A stretch of 64,000 nucleotides of DNA from RHLJ01 sp965222205 (GCA_965222205.1 OZ244932.1:1364001-1428000); one strand, 5' to 3'; positions 9,093 to 19,001 are shown, counted from the stretch's first letter. Program-made: numbers and translations. Notes: generated by a model not told the origin, from the sequence alone.

Positions 9093-10444
9093 TATTTTGC
9101 CTCAGGTTTAAATTCGAATGATGTTTCTAAATATTTTGTGGAAACGGACCCTTTATTAAAATTAGGATCGTCCATTAACTGTATATGATAAGGAATCGTA
9201 GTTTTAACTCCTTCTATGATAAACTCTTCCAAAGCCCGCTTCATTTTCTTAATTGCAAGTTCACGAGTGGGCGCAGTCACAATTAGTTTTGCGATCATGG
9301 AATCATAAAAAGGAGGGATGCGATAGCCTGAGTAGGCATGCGTATCCAAACGAACTCCATGTCCCCCAGGAGGGTGAAATACAGTAATCTCTCCTGCAGA
9401 AGGTCGAAATCCGTGTTCCGGGTCTTCTGCGTTGATTCTGCATTCAATGGAATGCCCTTCAATTTCAACTTTATAATCTTTTATGCTCTCACCGTAGGCG
9501 ATTTTAAGCTGCTCTTCGATAAGGTCATATCCCGTTACTTCTTCAGTCACTGGGTGTTCTACCTGGATCCGGGTATTCATTTCCATGAAGTAGAAGTTCA
9601 AATCGTCATCCACTAAAAACTCTACCGTACCCGCTCCTTCGTAATTCACAGAAAGGGCAGCATTAACAGCTGCATCGCCCATTTTTTTTCTTAATTCAGG
9701 TGTAACAAGTGGGGAAGGGGCTTCCTCCAAAATCTTTTGATGTCGGCGTTGCAACGAACAATCACGTTCTCCCAAATGCATTGCGTTGCCATGTTGATCC
9801 GCTAAGACCTGAATCTCAACATGATGGGGATTCTGAACAAAGCGTTCAATATAAACTTCAGGATTATTAAAAGCTGACTCAGCTTCATTACGACACATTT
9901 CGTAATTCTTTTTTAGCTCAGACTCTTCCAGAACCACACGCATCCCACGACCACCGCCACCAGCTGATGCTTTTATGATAACAGGAAACCCAATTTCATC
10001 ACACACTTTTCGAGCATCTTCATAATTATCAACCACACCATCACTACCAGGAACAACTGGTACTCCATTCTTGATCATGGTTGCCTTTGCTACTGCCTTA
10101 TCTCCCATCGAGTTAATGGCATGAGGTGAGGGTCCAATAAACTTAATATCGTGCTCGCCACATATTCTTGAGAATTCGGCATTCTCTGCTAAAAATCCAT
10201 AGCCGGGATGAATAGCTTCAGCAGCAGTGATTTCTGCAGCAGCCATTATGCTAGGAATTTTAAGATAACTTTCCTTTCCGGCGGGAGGACCAATACACAC
10301 TGCCTCATCCGCAAATTTTACATGAAGGCTATCCGTGTCGGCAGTAGAATATACAGCAACGGTGCTAATACCCAATTCTCTACAGGTACGAATAATTCGT
10401 AACGCAATTTCTCCTCGGTTGGCAATCAGTACTTTTTTAAACAT
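9092..10444 (-). CDS. accC: Acetyl-CoA carboxylase, biotin carboxylase subunit
   Basis: This 450-residue ATP-grasp enzyme carboxylates the biotin on AccB, the first half-reaction of malonyl-CoA synthesis. Signature segments in order are KVLIANRGEIALRIIRTCRE at the N-terminus, the ATP-binding loop KASAGGGGRGMRVV, the catalytic block RDCSLQRRHQKILEEAPSP, and MEMNTRIQVEHPVTE. The length equals that of the stand-alone bacterial subunit. It follows accB by nine bases and is coupled to gcvH by a one-base overlap. Confidence 0.97.
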   Translation of the reverse strand: MFKKVLIANRGEIALRIIRTCRELGISTVAVYSTADTDSLHVKFADEAVCIGPPAGKESYLKIPSIMAAAEITAAEAIHPGYGFLAENAEFSRICGEHDIKFIGPSPHAINSMGDKAVAKATMIKNGVPVVPGSDGVVDNYEDARKVCDEIGFPVIIKASAGGGGRGMRVVLEESELKKNYEMCRNEAESAFNNPEVYIERFVQNPHHVEIQVLADQHGNAMHLGERDCSLQRRHQKILEEAPSPLVTPELRKKMGDAAVNAALSVNYEGAGTVEFLVDDDLNFYFMEMNTRIQVEHPVTEEVTGYDLIEEQLKIAYGESIKDYKVEIEGHSIECRINAEDPEHGFRPSAGEITVFHPPGGHGVRLDTHAYSGYRIPPFYDSMIAKLIVTAPTRELAIKKMKRALEEFIIEGVKTTIPYHIQLMDDPNFNKGSVSTKYLETSFEFKPEAK

Positions 10445-10453
10445 GAAAGCCGC

Positions 10454-10924
10454 TTAATCTTTTTTAATGGTAAACAGAGGTTGGTCGAATTCAACCGGAG
10501 TGGCATTAGAAACAAGAATTTCCTGAACTGTTCCACTGAACTCAGCTTCAATTTCATTCATAATCTTCATCGCTTCGATAATACAAAGTGTATCGCCTTT
10601 ACTCACTTTAGCGCCCACTTTTACAAAAGGGTCTGAATCTGGTGAGGAGGCTTCATAAAAAGTACCTACAATCGGAGATTTCACAGTATCACCGGTAGCC
10701 GCCGGTTTGGCAGGCTCGCTACTTTCCTGAGGACTAGATGCCTGAGCCATTGGTTGAGGAGCCGCTGCAGGTGCGGCAGGAGCCATAGGTTGAGTATAAG
10801 TAACCTGCTCAACGGTTCCTGTTTTTTTTACTTTGATTTTGAAATCACCTTCCTCAATGGAAACCTCATCAACTTCACTTTCGGCAATTAAGTCTAAAAT
10901 CTTTTTAATCTGTTTTAAATCCAT
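10454..10924 (-). CDS. accB: Biotin carboxyl carrier protein of acetyl-CoA carboxylase
   Basis: The 156-residue protein has an N-terminal region (MDLKQIKKILDLIAES) for contact with AccC, a Pro/Ala-rich flexible linker at about 45-78, and a C-terminal biotinyl domain. The biotinylated lysine is Lys120 in CIIEAMKIMNEIEAE. It carries CO2 from AccC to the carboxyltransferase subunits, which are not encoded in this window. It begins seven bases after the efp stop. Confidence 0.97.
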   Translation of the reverse strand: MDLKQIKKILDLIAESEVDEVSIEEGDFKIKVKKTGTVEQVTYTQPMAPAAPAAAPQPMAQASSPQESSEPAKPAATGDTVKSPIVGTFYEASSPDSDPFVKVGAKVSKGDTLCIIEAMKIMNEIEAEFSGTVQEILVSNATPVEFDQPLFTIKKD

Positions 10925-10931
10925 AATTCAA

Positions 10932-11501
10932 TTATTTAGCTCGTTCAATGTAGGTTCCTGTTCGGGTATCTACCTTAATTTGTTCCCCTTCGGAGATGAA
11001 TAAAGGTACGTTCACCACAGCGCCTGAGTCCAGAGTAGCAGGCTTGGATCCACCTTGTGCGGTATCTCCTTTAACTCCGGGATCTGTTTGTGCTACGGTA
11101 AGAATCAAGTGATCCGGTGGTTCAGCATATAATACTTGTTCGTCATCAGCATTAAACAAAACATTACAAGTCTGACCTTCGATAAGAAAATCCTGCCTTT
11201 CAACCTGATGAGGGGCAATCGGAATTTGCTCGTACGTATCATTATTCATGAAATAGAACATAGTTCCATCATTATACAAATACTGGTAATCACGATTTTC
11301 AATACGAACGGCTTCAGAGTTCTCACCTGATCTCCATGTCTTATCGATATTTTTACCATTCAAAATGCCCTTTAATTTCGTACGGACAAATGCTGGCCCT
11401 TTACCCGGCTTAACATGTTGAAATTCTGTGATAGAGTAGAGTTCGCCATCCATATTCAGAACCATTCCATTTCTGAAATCTGAAGTAGATACTTTAGCCA
11501 T
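10932..11501 (-). CDS. efp: Translation elongation factor P
   Basis: EF-P (189 residues, three beta-barrel domains) binds ribosomes stalled on polyproline and promotes peptide bond formation. The tip of the domain I loop, HVKPGKGPAF, places Lys34 at the site that is modified in many bacteria. No EpmA or EpmB modification enzyme is encoded nearby, so whether Lys34 is modified is unknown. The family hallmark TVAQTDPGVKGDTAQGGSKP is present near residue 135-155. It is the first gene of the efp-accB-accC-gcvH-guaA run and has a good promoter candidate just upstream. Confidence 0.97.
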   Translation of the reverse strand: MAKVSTSDFRNGMVLNMDGELYSITEFQHVKPGKGPAFVRTKLKGILNGKNIDKTWRSGENSEAVRIENRDYQYLYNDGTMFYFMNNDTYEQIPIAPHQVERQDFLIEGQTCNVLFNADDEQVLYAEPPDHLILTVAQTDPGVKGDTAQGGSKPATLDSGAVVNVPLFISEGEQIKVDTRTGTYIERAK

Positions 11502-11528
11502 TAATAATAATCTCCGTTTTTAGTTGCG

Positions 11529-11559
11529 CAAAAATACAGCGCCCGGCTTTCGATAACAA
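11529..11559 (-). promoter_or_regulatory. Bacteroidota-type promoter candidate for efp-accBC-gcvH-guaA
   Basis: On the minus strand TTG (complement of 11557-11559) is followed after 20 bases by TATTTTTG (complement of 11529-11536). This fits the TTTG and TAnnTTTG elements of Bacteroidota primary-sigma promoters. It lies about 27 bases ahead of the efp ATG. Motif match only. Confidence 0.5.
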
Positions 11560-11564
11560 GTTAA

Positions 11565-12911
11565 TTACAGGAAATTGCTTATGATGTTGTAAGCAATGGC
11601 TGCGGGACAAATGATCCAGATGAAAACAGGCCAGACTTTTGCAAAAAGCGTCTGTTTAATTCCTTCAAACCCATGTTCCATTTCGGATAATGCGGAATCG
11701 GTTTTCCATACAAAACCAACGAAAATACACATCAACAATCCACCGATTGGTAAGCCGAGATTGTTAAAAATGTTATCAAAAGTTCCAATGAGAGCAGGGT
11801 TGAAAGAAATGATGATTGAAATGACTAAAATTCCCAATCCAACTCCATAGGCTGCTTTTTTGCGAGGTACAGAATATTCATCTATCACAAATGCTACGGG
11901 AACCTCAAGCAGAGAAATAGTGGAGGTTAGTGCCGCGATACTCAGAAGAAGAAAGAAAACTACTCCAAGTATCAAACCCATTGCTCCGCCAATGGTGTGA
12001 AATAATGCAGGTAAAATCTGAAAAACAAGATCCGTGCTGGAAGCCAACTGATCACCAACAAAGATTTCAATTCCTGCAGCCTTTGCAACGTACATTGCCG
12101 GAAGAATCATTAATCCGGCAAGGAAAGCAATGCCAACATCTGCAAGAGTTACGAATGCCGCTGCCTGAGGAATATTCTCTTTTTTACTGAGGTAAGAACC
12201 GTAAGTGATTAAAGCTCCCATCCCCAAAGAAAGCGAGAAGAAGGCTTGACCCATTGCTGAAAATATCAATCCTGCGTTGATGCGACTAAAATCAGGTAGT
12301 AAGTATTCTTTAACACCTTCTGAAGCGCCAGGCTGAGTGAGTACATACCCAATCATAATAACGATGATACCAATTAACAATGGCATCATGGTTTTGGTAG
12401 CTTTCTCAATTCCATCGCTTACTCCACCGGTAATGATTTTGATAGTCCCAAGCATGAAAACGGAAGCGATTAATGCATTCTTTGGACCATTTCCAGTATC
12501 TGTTAGCCATGCTGCAGCCGCATCCCATCCGAAATAGAAAAAGACTTCCTCAAAAGCATATCCAAATGCCCAGCCAGCAATTACGGTGTAAAAGGAGAGA
12601 ATCATAACCCCACAAATAACTCCCCAAAGACCTACTAATGGAAAGAATTTATTTGAAGAAAGTGCTTTGAAAGCTCCAACCGGGTTTTTGCCTGACTTCC
12701 GGCCGATAGAAAGCTCGGCAACCATCACTGGAAAACCGATCAAAAAAGTACAAAGCAGATAAATAATAAGATAAGCTCCACCACCTTCGGTAGCAACTTT
12801 AGTGGGGAAACCCCAAATATTTCCAAGACCTACCGCAGAACCCGCTGCGGCTAAAATAAAACCCAGTTTTGAATTCCAGGATCCGCGTTCTGAAGATGAT
12901 GTTACAGCCAA
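11565..12911 (-). CDS. Sodium:neurotransmitter symporter family (NSS) transporter
   Basis: The 448-residue membrane protein has about 11-12 hydrophobic segments. Transmembrane segment 1 reads LGFILAAAGSAVGLGNIWGF, the sodium- and substrate-binding unwound helix of the LeuT/NSS family, and segment 2 begins with GGGAYLIIYLLC. These carriers import amino acids or related amines with sodium; the specific substrate cannot be told. The start codon is TTG, supported by a strong GGAGG eight bases upstream. The protein is shorter than many 12-TM members, consistent with an 11-TM MhsT/Tyt1-like layout. It appears to be transcribed alone. Confidence 0.92.
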   Translation of the reverse strand: MAVTSSSERGSWNSKLGFILAAAGSAVGLGNIWGFPTKVATEGGGAYLIIYLLCTFLIGFPVMVAELSIGRKSGKNPVGAFKALSSNKFFPLVGLWGVICGVMILSFYTVIAGWAFGYAFEEVFFYFGWDAAAAWLTDTGNGPKNALIASVFMLGTIKIITGGVSDGIEKATKTMMPLLIGIIVIMIGYVLTQPGASEGVKEYLLPDFSRINAGLIFSAMGQAFFSLSLGMGALITYGSYLSKKENIPQAAAFVTLADVGIAFLAGLMILPAMYVAKAAGIEIFVGDQLASSTDLVFQILPALFHTIGGAMGLILGVVFFLLLSIAALTSTISLLEVPVAFVIDEYSVPRKKAAYGVGLGILVISIIISFNPALIGTFDNIFNNLGLPIGGLLMCIFVGFVWKTDSALSEMEHGFEGIKQTLFAKVWPVFIWIICPAAIAYNIISNFL

Positions 12912-12954
12912 GAGATTTCCTCCATTAATGATTTATGTATCGGGGTAAAATATT

Positions 12955-14985
12955 TTAAGAGTTACTCACACGCAACTTTCTTAACACAACACCTGATGAT
13001 GTAGGTACATTATATATCTTTTGTACACGATTAATACCTGTTGGGTCACATTCTTTTTCATTTACAACCACTTCCCAGCTTCCGTAGGGAAGATGAATTT
13101 CATGTTCTGAGTGTGGATTTGCATTTAAAGAAATGAAATAATTGTAAGAATCTCCGCTTGATGTCCCCTCAATTGAGAACGTAATATGCAAAGGATCTTT
13201 GTACACCTTAAATACGATTTCTTCCGGTATTGCTCTACGCAGAGCAGGACTTGATTTTCGTAATTCGATTAATCCAAGGTAATAATTATACAGTTCCTGG
13301 TTGAGTTTGATCTCGTTGAAATTGAGCCAATTGGTCTCATTATCTTTATTATAACTATCGTGATCCAGTTTTCCTGCATTTGGATCTTTACCGGAATGAT
13401 CAGTGGTTACTTTTGCACGTGCCCATTCCTGTCCTGCATGAATCATGGTGATTCCCTGGCTTACAAATAAACTCAAAGCTCCTAATCTGGCTACCTTCAG
13501 TTCTTTTTTGGTGAGCTTAGTTGCAACTGACTTCTTTTTGTAAACTTTCTCTTTCTTAATTGGATCTAAAGCGATTCGAATGAAATCACCCAATGTGTAC
13601 CCATCATGACTCTCGATATAATTCAATGAGTCTTTGGAACTATTAAAAAGACCTCGTTCAGCACTTTTTAAAGTCCCACGGATAAAATTTTCCAATGCAA
13701 AACGGGTTGAACTTTGGCTCCATTCTCCAAGTATAAAACCTTTATTGGAAATCGGGTCGTAGCCTTTAAATCCGTTTCGAATCCTATCATTCCAGGAAGC
13801 CCAGCCATGATCAGAAAATCCGGTTGGTTTATATTCACCACCCCAGGGCTCAGCGATTAAAACCACATCAGGATTTATCTTCTGAGCTTCTTCCTTAATC
13901 AAATCAATAGTTTCCCAATCAATAATACCGGCAAGGTCGAATCGGAAACCGTCAATATGATATTCGGTCATCCAATGTTTTATGGATTCTACAATCAGCT
14001 TTCTGGAATATTTTTTTTGCGTTTCGATATCATTACCAGTCCAGCTGTCATTTAAATACTGACCGAACTCATTGATTCTGAAATAATGCCCCTTATCCGT
14101 GTATTTCAGAGGATTGAGATCATATTGGGAAGCATGATTATAGACCACATCCAAAATAACGGATATTTCTTCTTTATGAAGCGCTTTAACCAATTCCTTC
14201 AATTCATCAGAGGCGGCATTGGTTCTTCCAATAACCTCTTTCTCATCCAATGTAGCATCGGAAGCATAAATCGTTTCAGGGGCAAAAAAGAAGGAAGTCA
14301 TGTAGCCCCAGTAATTCCTCGAATAGGGATTCCATGTATTTATCAACCCCCCTTCAATTTTTTGGTTAAAGGGAGGCTCGTAGTAGGCAAATTTTTGCAG
14401 CGGGAGAAATTCCACTGCGTTAACCCCAAGGTTTTTCAGGTGATTAATCCCACCAACCTCAGCTTCACGGAAATCGTTATAAATCCCTTGAACATAGGTT
14501 TTAGCTGAAGGATGGGCGACCATATCTTTGATGTGCGTCTCATAAATGATCAAGTCTCTGGGGTCTTCAGGAGCCACAAAATCATCGCCTTCCCAGTCGA
14601 AGGTTTGTTCTTCAATAATCTTAGTCTTGGCAAACCCCAGATAGTGATTTCTGGAAGTAATGTGCCTGCTCCAGGGATCAGCAATTAAATGCTCAGTAGA
14701 TTCAAAAAATAGAGATTCTTCCTTTTTGTGAAGAGAATACCCATACCATTTACCGATCAACTTGCTTGCTGTATGATGATAATTCCAGATTCCCTTTTCA
14801 TCCTTAGCCATCTTAAATCGGGAGCCTGAAGTTTGCTCGTAATGATCAAAGACTTCCAGAATTACTTCATCGGCCTGAGGGGCAAATAACCTGAATAAAA
14901 TCCCTTTTTCGAGAATAGTATACCCAAGCTGATAGTCATCAAACTGAAATTCTTTCACCGGAGCAGAAGGAGAGGTTAATGGCAT
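12955..14985 (-). CDS. Type I pullulanase-like glycoside hydrolase family 13 debranching enzyme
   Basis: The 676-residue protein has an N-terminal CBM48-like beta domain (about 15-115) and a GH13 barrel. Conserved regions are DVVYNHAS (280-287), DGFRFDLAG with nucleophile Asp350, LIAEPWGG with acid/base Glu379, and NYIESHDGYT with Asp461. The segment NTWNPYSRNYWGYMT matches the pullulanase/isoamylase clan rather than plain alpha-amylases. It should hydrolyse alpha-1,6 branches of glycogen, starch or pullulan. There is no signal peptide, so it is probably cytoplasmic and used for glycogen. It starts one base after the metG stop, suggesting cotranscription. No other glycogen genes are nearby. 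Confidence 0.88.
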   Translation of the reverse strand: MPLTSPSAPVKEFQFDDYQLGYTILEKGILFRLFAPQADEVILEVFDHYEQTSGSRFKMAKDEKGIWNYHHTASKLIGKWYGYSLHKKEESLFFESTEHLIADPWSRHITSRNHYLGFAKTKIIEEQTFDWEGDDFVAPEDPRDLIIYETHIKDMVAHPSAKTYVQGIYNDFREAEVGGINHLKNLGVNAVEFLPLQKFAYYEPPFNQKIEGGLINTWNPYSRNYWGYMTSFFFAPETIYASDATLDEKEVIGRTNAASDELKELVKALHKEEISVILDVVYNHASQYDLNPLKYTDKGHYFRINEFGQYLNDSWTGNDIETQKKYSRKLIVESIKHWMTEYHIDGFRFDLAGIIDWETIDLIKEEAQKINPDVVLIAEPWGGEYKPTGFSDHGWASWNDRIRNGFKGYDPISNKGFILGEWSQSSTRFALENFIRGTLKSAERGLFNSSKDSLNYIESHDGYTLGDFIRIALDPIKKEKVYKKKSVATKLTKKELKVARLGALSLFVSQGITMIHAGQEWARAKVTTDHSGKDPNAGKLDHDSYNKDNETNWLNFNEIKLNQELYNYYLGLIELRKSSPALRRAIPEEIVFKVYKDPLHITFSIEGTSSGDSYNYFISLNANPHSEHEIHLPYGSWEVVVNEKECDPTGINRVQKIYNVPTSSGVVLRKLRVSNS

Positions 14986-14986
14986 A

Positions 14987-17020
14987 TCAGGTTATGGTAC
15001 TGCCCGGTTCGGCAGTCGTTTCAGCAAATTTAAGATTTCCTTCAGTGTCTTCAGCCATCAAAATCATGCCCTGGCTTTCAACCCCCATCAATTTCTTGGG
15101 AGCCAGATTAGCCACTACACATACTTTTTGTCCTTTCAGGGAGTCCATATCCACATGCTTGGCTATACCGGAAACGATCGTTCTTTTTTCCAGCCCCAAA
15201 TCAACCTGAAGTTTAAGCAGTTTGTCAGATTTCTTGATTTTTTCTGCGGATAAGATTTCCCCGGCTCTTAAATCCAGCTTCATAAAATCCTCGAATCCGA
15301 TATTCTCCTTTAACTTTGGGAATTTGGATGCCGGATCGTTTGCTGCTGCTCGTTCTTCCAATTTTTTAATCTGTTTATCTATTTCTGAGTCTTCAACTTT
15401 GTTAAATAAAACTTCGCCGACTTCAACCTGGATACCAGAAGAAAGCAAAGAATCTGTGATGTCAGTCCAGTTAAATTCCTTGTCTATTTTTAACTGACTC
15501 CTCAATTTCTTCATTGATGCAGGAAGTACAGGCTCCATCAACATAGAAAGGGCTGCGCAAATTTGGAGACTAACATGCAAAGTGTTATTACAAGCCTGAG
15601 GATTTTCATTCCTTGTTTTCCAGGGCTCGGTTTCTGTGAAATACTTATTTCCAGCTCTGGCCAGATTGATACTTTCAGCAATGGCTTCTTTAAATCGAAA
15701 TGCTTCGTAAGCAGCTGTAACTTTTTCCTTTTGTTGAAGGATTGATTTCAGCGCTTCAGAATCTGTTTCAGAGGGATCAATCAGCTCAGGAACTTTGCCA
15801 TCAGCGAATTTATCAGTAAAAGTAAGCGATCGGTTTACAAAATTACCTAATATGGCAGCCAGTTCGTTATTAACACGAGCCTGAAAGTCTTTCCAAGAGA
15901 AATCAGAATCTTTGCTTTCAGGAAGGGTAGAGCCAAGTGCATAACGCAATAAATCCGGTTCAAAATCTTCCAGATATTCATGCAGCCAAACAGCCCATCC
16001 ACGGGAAGTAGATAATTTCTTTCCTTCCAGATTCAGAAACTCATTGGCTGGTACATTTGTGGGGAGTACGTAATCCCCGTGTTCCATCAATACAATCGGA
16101 AACATGATGCAATGGAATACGATATTATCTTTCCCGATGAAGTGATAAAGTTCCGTTTTTTCGTTTTGCCAATAATCTTTCCAATCATCCGGATTACCTT
16201 GCTCCTGAGCCCATTCTTTGGTGGCAGAAATGTATCCGATTGGAGCATCAAACCAGACATACAACACTTTACCTTTGGCTTCATCAAGAGGAACAGGAAC
16301 ACCCCAACTTAAATCGCGGGTTGCAGCGCGGTCTGATAGGCCGTCATTCAACCAACTCTTCACCTGACCCATTACGTTGGATTTCCATCCTTCACGGGTC
16401 TCCAGCCATTTTTCCAGTTTGGGTTGAACATCACCTAGAGGCATATACCAGTGCTCAGTTTCTTTCAATTCGGGAACTTCACCCGAAAGCGCACTTATTG
16501 GATTGATCAATTCAGTAGGAGAGAGCGAGGTACCGCAATTCTCACATTGATCGCCATAGGCTTCAGGAAAGCTACAATTGGGGCACGTTCCTTTCACATA
16601 TCGATCAGGTAGAAACATGTCTGACTTAGCATCATATAGCTGCTGCTCGGTTTTCTTTCTGAAAAAACCTTTCTCATTCAAATGAGTGAAAATTTCCTGG
16701 GAATTCTCATGGTGAACTTTTGAACTGGTCCGCCCATAGTAATCGAAAGAGATTCCAAAGTCTTCAAACACTTTCTTATTCATCTCATGATATCGATCTA
16801 CAATATCCTGAGGAGAAACGCCTTCTTTTTCGGCTGCTATGGTGATTGGAACACCGTGTTCGTCTGATCCGCAAATATAAACGACATCATCTCCAACAAG
16901 GCGTTTGTAACGAACATATAAATCTGCGGTTAAATACGCTCCGGCTAAGTGTCCTAAATGCAGTGGTCCGTTTGCATAGGGAAGTGCCGATGTAACTAAA
17001 ATTCTCTTTTTATCTGCCAT
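14987..17020 (-). CDS. metG: Methionyl-tRNA synthetase with C-terminal tRNA-binding domain
   Basis: This class I synthetase of 677 residues charges tRNA-Met. The HIGH motif is HLGH at 21-24 and the KMSKS motif reads KLSTS at about 334. A zinc knuckle with two CxxC pairs, CPNC and CENC, lies between about 145 and 165. The C-terminal 110 residues form the OB-fold tRNA-binding module (DFMKLDLRAGEILSAEKIKK, GMILMAE) that dimerises the enzyme in many bacteria. Full length. The pullulanase gene follows after a single base. Confidence 0.97.
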   Translation of the reverse strand: MADKKRILVTSALPYANGPLHLGHLAGAYLTADLYVRYKRLVGDDVVYICGSDEHGVPITIAAEKEGVSPQDIVDRYHEMNKKVFEDFGISFDYYGRTSSKVHHENSQEIFTHLNEKGFFRKKTEQQLYDAKSDMFLPDRYVKGTCPNCSFPEAYGDQCENCGTSLSPTELINPISALSGEVPELKETEHWYMPLGDVQPKLEKWLETREGWKSNVMGQVKSWLNDGLSDRAATRDLSWGVPVPLDEAKGKVLYVWFDAPIGYISATKEWAQEQGNPDDWKDYWQNEKTELYHFIGKDNIVFHCIMFPIVLMEHGDYVLPTNVPANEFLNLEGKKLSTSRGWAVWLHEYLEDFEPDLLRYALGSTLPESKDSDFSWKDFQARVNNELAAILGNFVNRSLTFTDKFADGKVPELIDPSETDSEALKSILQQKEKVTAAYEAFRFKEAIAESINLARAGNKYFTETEPWKTRNENPQACNNTLHVSLQICAALSMLMEPVLPASMKKLRSQLKIDKEFNWTDITDSLLSSGIQVEVGEVLFNKVEDSEIDKQIKKLEERAAANDPASKFPKLKENIGFEDFMKLDLRAGEILSAEKIKKSDKLLKLQVDLGLEKRTIVSGIAKHVDMDSLKGQKVCVVANLAPKKLMGVESQGMILMAEDTEGNLKFAETTAEPGSTIT

Positions 17021-17444
17021 CTGTAAACTAAAATCCTTTTATAAGCCCCGAAGATAAACAAAGGGGAAGAGAATTTTGAATGCTGAATTGAGGAATTTTG
17101 AATTAGTTTTTAACATTCCCGAGGAGCTTTTGCGACGAAGTGATCTCAGCGTCTCCATATCGAGATTGCTTCGCTAAGCTTGAAAGTTTGAATCTGTCTG
17201 ACGGCTTGAGTTCGTCTGACAGGTAAGAGCAACCCATGAGTTCTGGACTTCAACCTCCATCAGACCGCCTAGAGCGTTCGGATGGAGGGAGGACTGAAAA
17301 CCGAGAGTTATCTAATTCAATAAAGAGTAGTCATTCCCACGAAGGCTGCGCCAAGGGCATCACTTCAGGAGAATCCAAAATTCGATTAGACCACACCTGA
17401 TTTAACTAGTTCCAGATCCCTGCCTTCGCAGGGATGAATCTATA
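17021..17444. other. Gene-free 424-bp spacer rich in inverted repeats
   Basis: I find no credible coding frame or RNA gene here. The spacer contains a duplicated GAATTTTGAAT string near 17070-17105. It has an imperfect palindrome pairing CGAAGTGATCTC (17136-17147) with GAGATTGCTTCG (17162-17173), and CTGTC/GACAG arms at 17194-17222. An 8-bp stem pairs CCTCCATC (17254-17261) with GATGGAGG (17281-17288). The palindromic element at 17330-17437 is listed separately. The spacer lies between the AbgT-family gene and metG, both on the minus strand, so it is also expected to hold the metG promoter, which I could not pin down. Confidence 0.6.
17330..17437. repeat. Palindromic intergenic element, copy 1
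   Basis: The ends GTCATTCCCAC (17330-17340) and GCAGGGATGAAT are imperfect inverted copies of each other. The right part holds a perfect 6-bp hairpin with a CTTC loop (CCCTGC at 17418-17423 with GCAGGG at 17428-17433). It resembles the elements at 28109 and 31107 in its GTCAT-type ends and in holding short GC-rich hairpins. Confidence 0.5.
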
Positions 17445-19001
17445 TCATGGATAGAAATAACTTGCTTCAAAGCTTAGTGGAATTCCGATCCACCAGTAAA
17501 TAAGCAAAAAGATCGTCCATGTTATTCCGAAGATTATAGAATAAGGAAGCATCATCGAAATAAGTGTTCCAATACCAGTGTTCTTCACGTAGCGTTGACA
17601 GAATACGACCACTAAAGGAAAATATGGCAGGAGAGGAGTGATGATATTCGAAACGGAATCGCCTACCCGATACGCTGCCTGGGTTAAATCAGGAGAAATC
17701 CCAAGTTGCATGAGCATCGGTACAAAAATAGGAGCAATTAAAGCCCATTTAGCTGAAGCAGAACCTACTAGCAGGTTTACCGAACCACTGAGTATGATAA
17801 TGCCAACAATAGTTATCTGAGCAGGAAGATCAAGAGATTGAAGGAAATTAGCTCCTTTTAGAGCTACCAATAATCCAATATTAGAACTTGAAAAGGCATC
17901 AATAAAGAGTGCACAGAAGAAAGCCATTACAATATAATAACCCATGCTTTGCATAGATTTGGTCATATTATCGATCATATCTTTAGAGGTAGTGTACTTT
18001 CCTGATGCAATTCCATAAACAACACCTGGAATCAACAGGAAGACAAAGATCAAAGGAACAATAGCCTGCATTAAAGGTGCATTGAATGAAGTCAATGACA
18101 TAACCTCAGGATTGATCATGTCAGGTCCACGGAGAGCAGAACTTTCCGGAATAGCCCAGATTATTAATCCAACTAAACCAATCATCATAGCTCCGAGTCC
18201 CATCCAAAAAGCTTTACTTTCTTTATCTGAAACCTTCTCCATTTTAGGCATTTCCTCTTCATCACCATCTACAACAGAAGAAGCTAATCTCGGCTCTACA
18301 ATTTTGTCCGTTACAAACCATCCAACGGATACAATCAAGAGAGAAGAGATTCCTGTGAAGTAAATATTATTCAACGGATTTAAAGCAATTTCAGGATCCA
18401 GAATTCGTGCAGCTTCCAAAGTGAAGCTCATGATAAGTGGATCAATCGCAGAAGGAATGAAATTGGCAGCGAATCCACCACTTACTCCTGCAAAAGCAGC
18501 GGCTATTCCAGCCAGAGGGTGTCGACCTGCAGCGTAGAAAATTACTCCACCTAAAGGAATTACAAGAATATATCCTGCATCTGCAGCAGTGTGACTCACA
18601 ATTGCAATGAGAACCAACATTGGAGTGAGTAGAAACTTTGGAGTAACATTCAGGAGTTTCTTTAACCCTGCATCAATCCATCCGGAGTTTTCAGCAACCC
18701 CAACGCCAAGCATGGCTACCAAAACAATCCCTAATGGAGCGAAACTGGTAAATGTGGTGGTCATTGTAGCAAAGAAGTTTGCCAAAGCCGTTCCGGTAAG
18801 CAGATTGTTAACCGAAAGTTCGGCTCCTGTAAGCGGATGGACTTCTCCAAAATCAATGGGAGCAAGAATAGCAGAGAGTATCCATACGAATACCATCAGG
18901 TAAAAGAATAGTATAGCCGGGTCAGGAAGTTTATTTCCTGCTTTCTCTATTTTATTTAGAAATATATTGAAGAATGAGTTTGAAGCTTGCCCTGATGTCA
19001 T
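17445..19001 (-). CDS. AbgT family transporter
   Basis: The 518-residue, very hydrophobic protein has about a dozen membrane segments. It begins with the family-typical FLNKIEKAGNKLPDPAILFF and contains re-entrant-loop-like Ser/Asn-rich stretches such as SGSVNLLVGSASAKWALIAP near residue 415. AbgT proteins take up p-aminobenzoyl-glutamate (a folate breakdown product) or act as drug antiporters exporting sulfonamides. Which applies here cannot be decided. An AAGGA lies just before the ATG. No abgA or abgB amidohydrolase genes adjoin, which weakens the folate-salvage reading. Confidence 0.88.
   Translation of the reverse strand: MTSGQASNSFFNIFLNKIEKAGNKLPDPAILFFYLMVFVWILSAILAPIDFGEVHPLTGAELSVNNLLTGTALANFFATMTTTFTSFAPLGIVLVAMLGVGVAENSGWIDAGLKKLLNVTPKFLLTPMLVLIAIVSHTAADAGYILVIPLGGVIFYAAGRHPLAGIAAAFAGVSGGFAANFIPSAIDPLIMSFTLEAARILDPEIALNPLNNIYFTGISSLLIVSVGWFVTDKIVEPRLASSVVDGDEEEMPKMEKVSDKESKAFWMGLGAMMIGLVGLIIWAIPESSALRGPDMINPEVMSLTSFNAPLMQAIVPLIFVFLLIPGVVYGIASGKYTTSKDMIDNMTKSMQSMGYYIVMAFFCALFIDAFSSSNIGLLVALKGANFLQSLDLPAQITIVGIIILSGSVNLLVGSASAKWALIAPIFVPMLMQLGISPDLTQAAYRVGDSVSNIITPLLPYFPLVVVFCQRYVKNTGIGTLISMMLPYSIIFGITWTIFLLIYWWIGIPLSFEASYFYP

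Noticed and set aside
17445..19001. AbgT gene as a sulfonamide resistance determinant
   Set aside because: Family includes both folate-fragment importers and drug exporters; sequence alone does not decide and there is no resistance-gene context.
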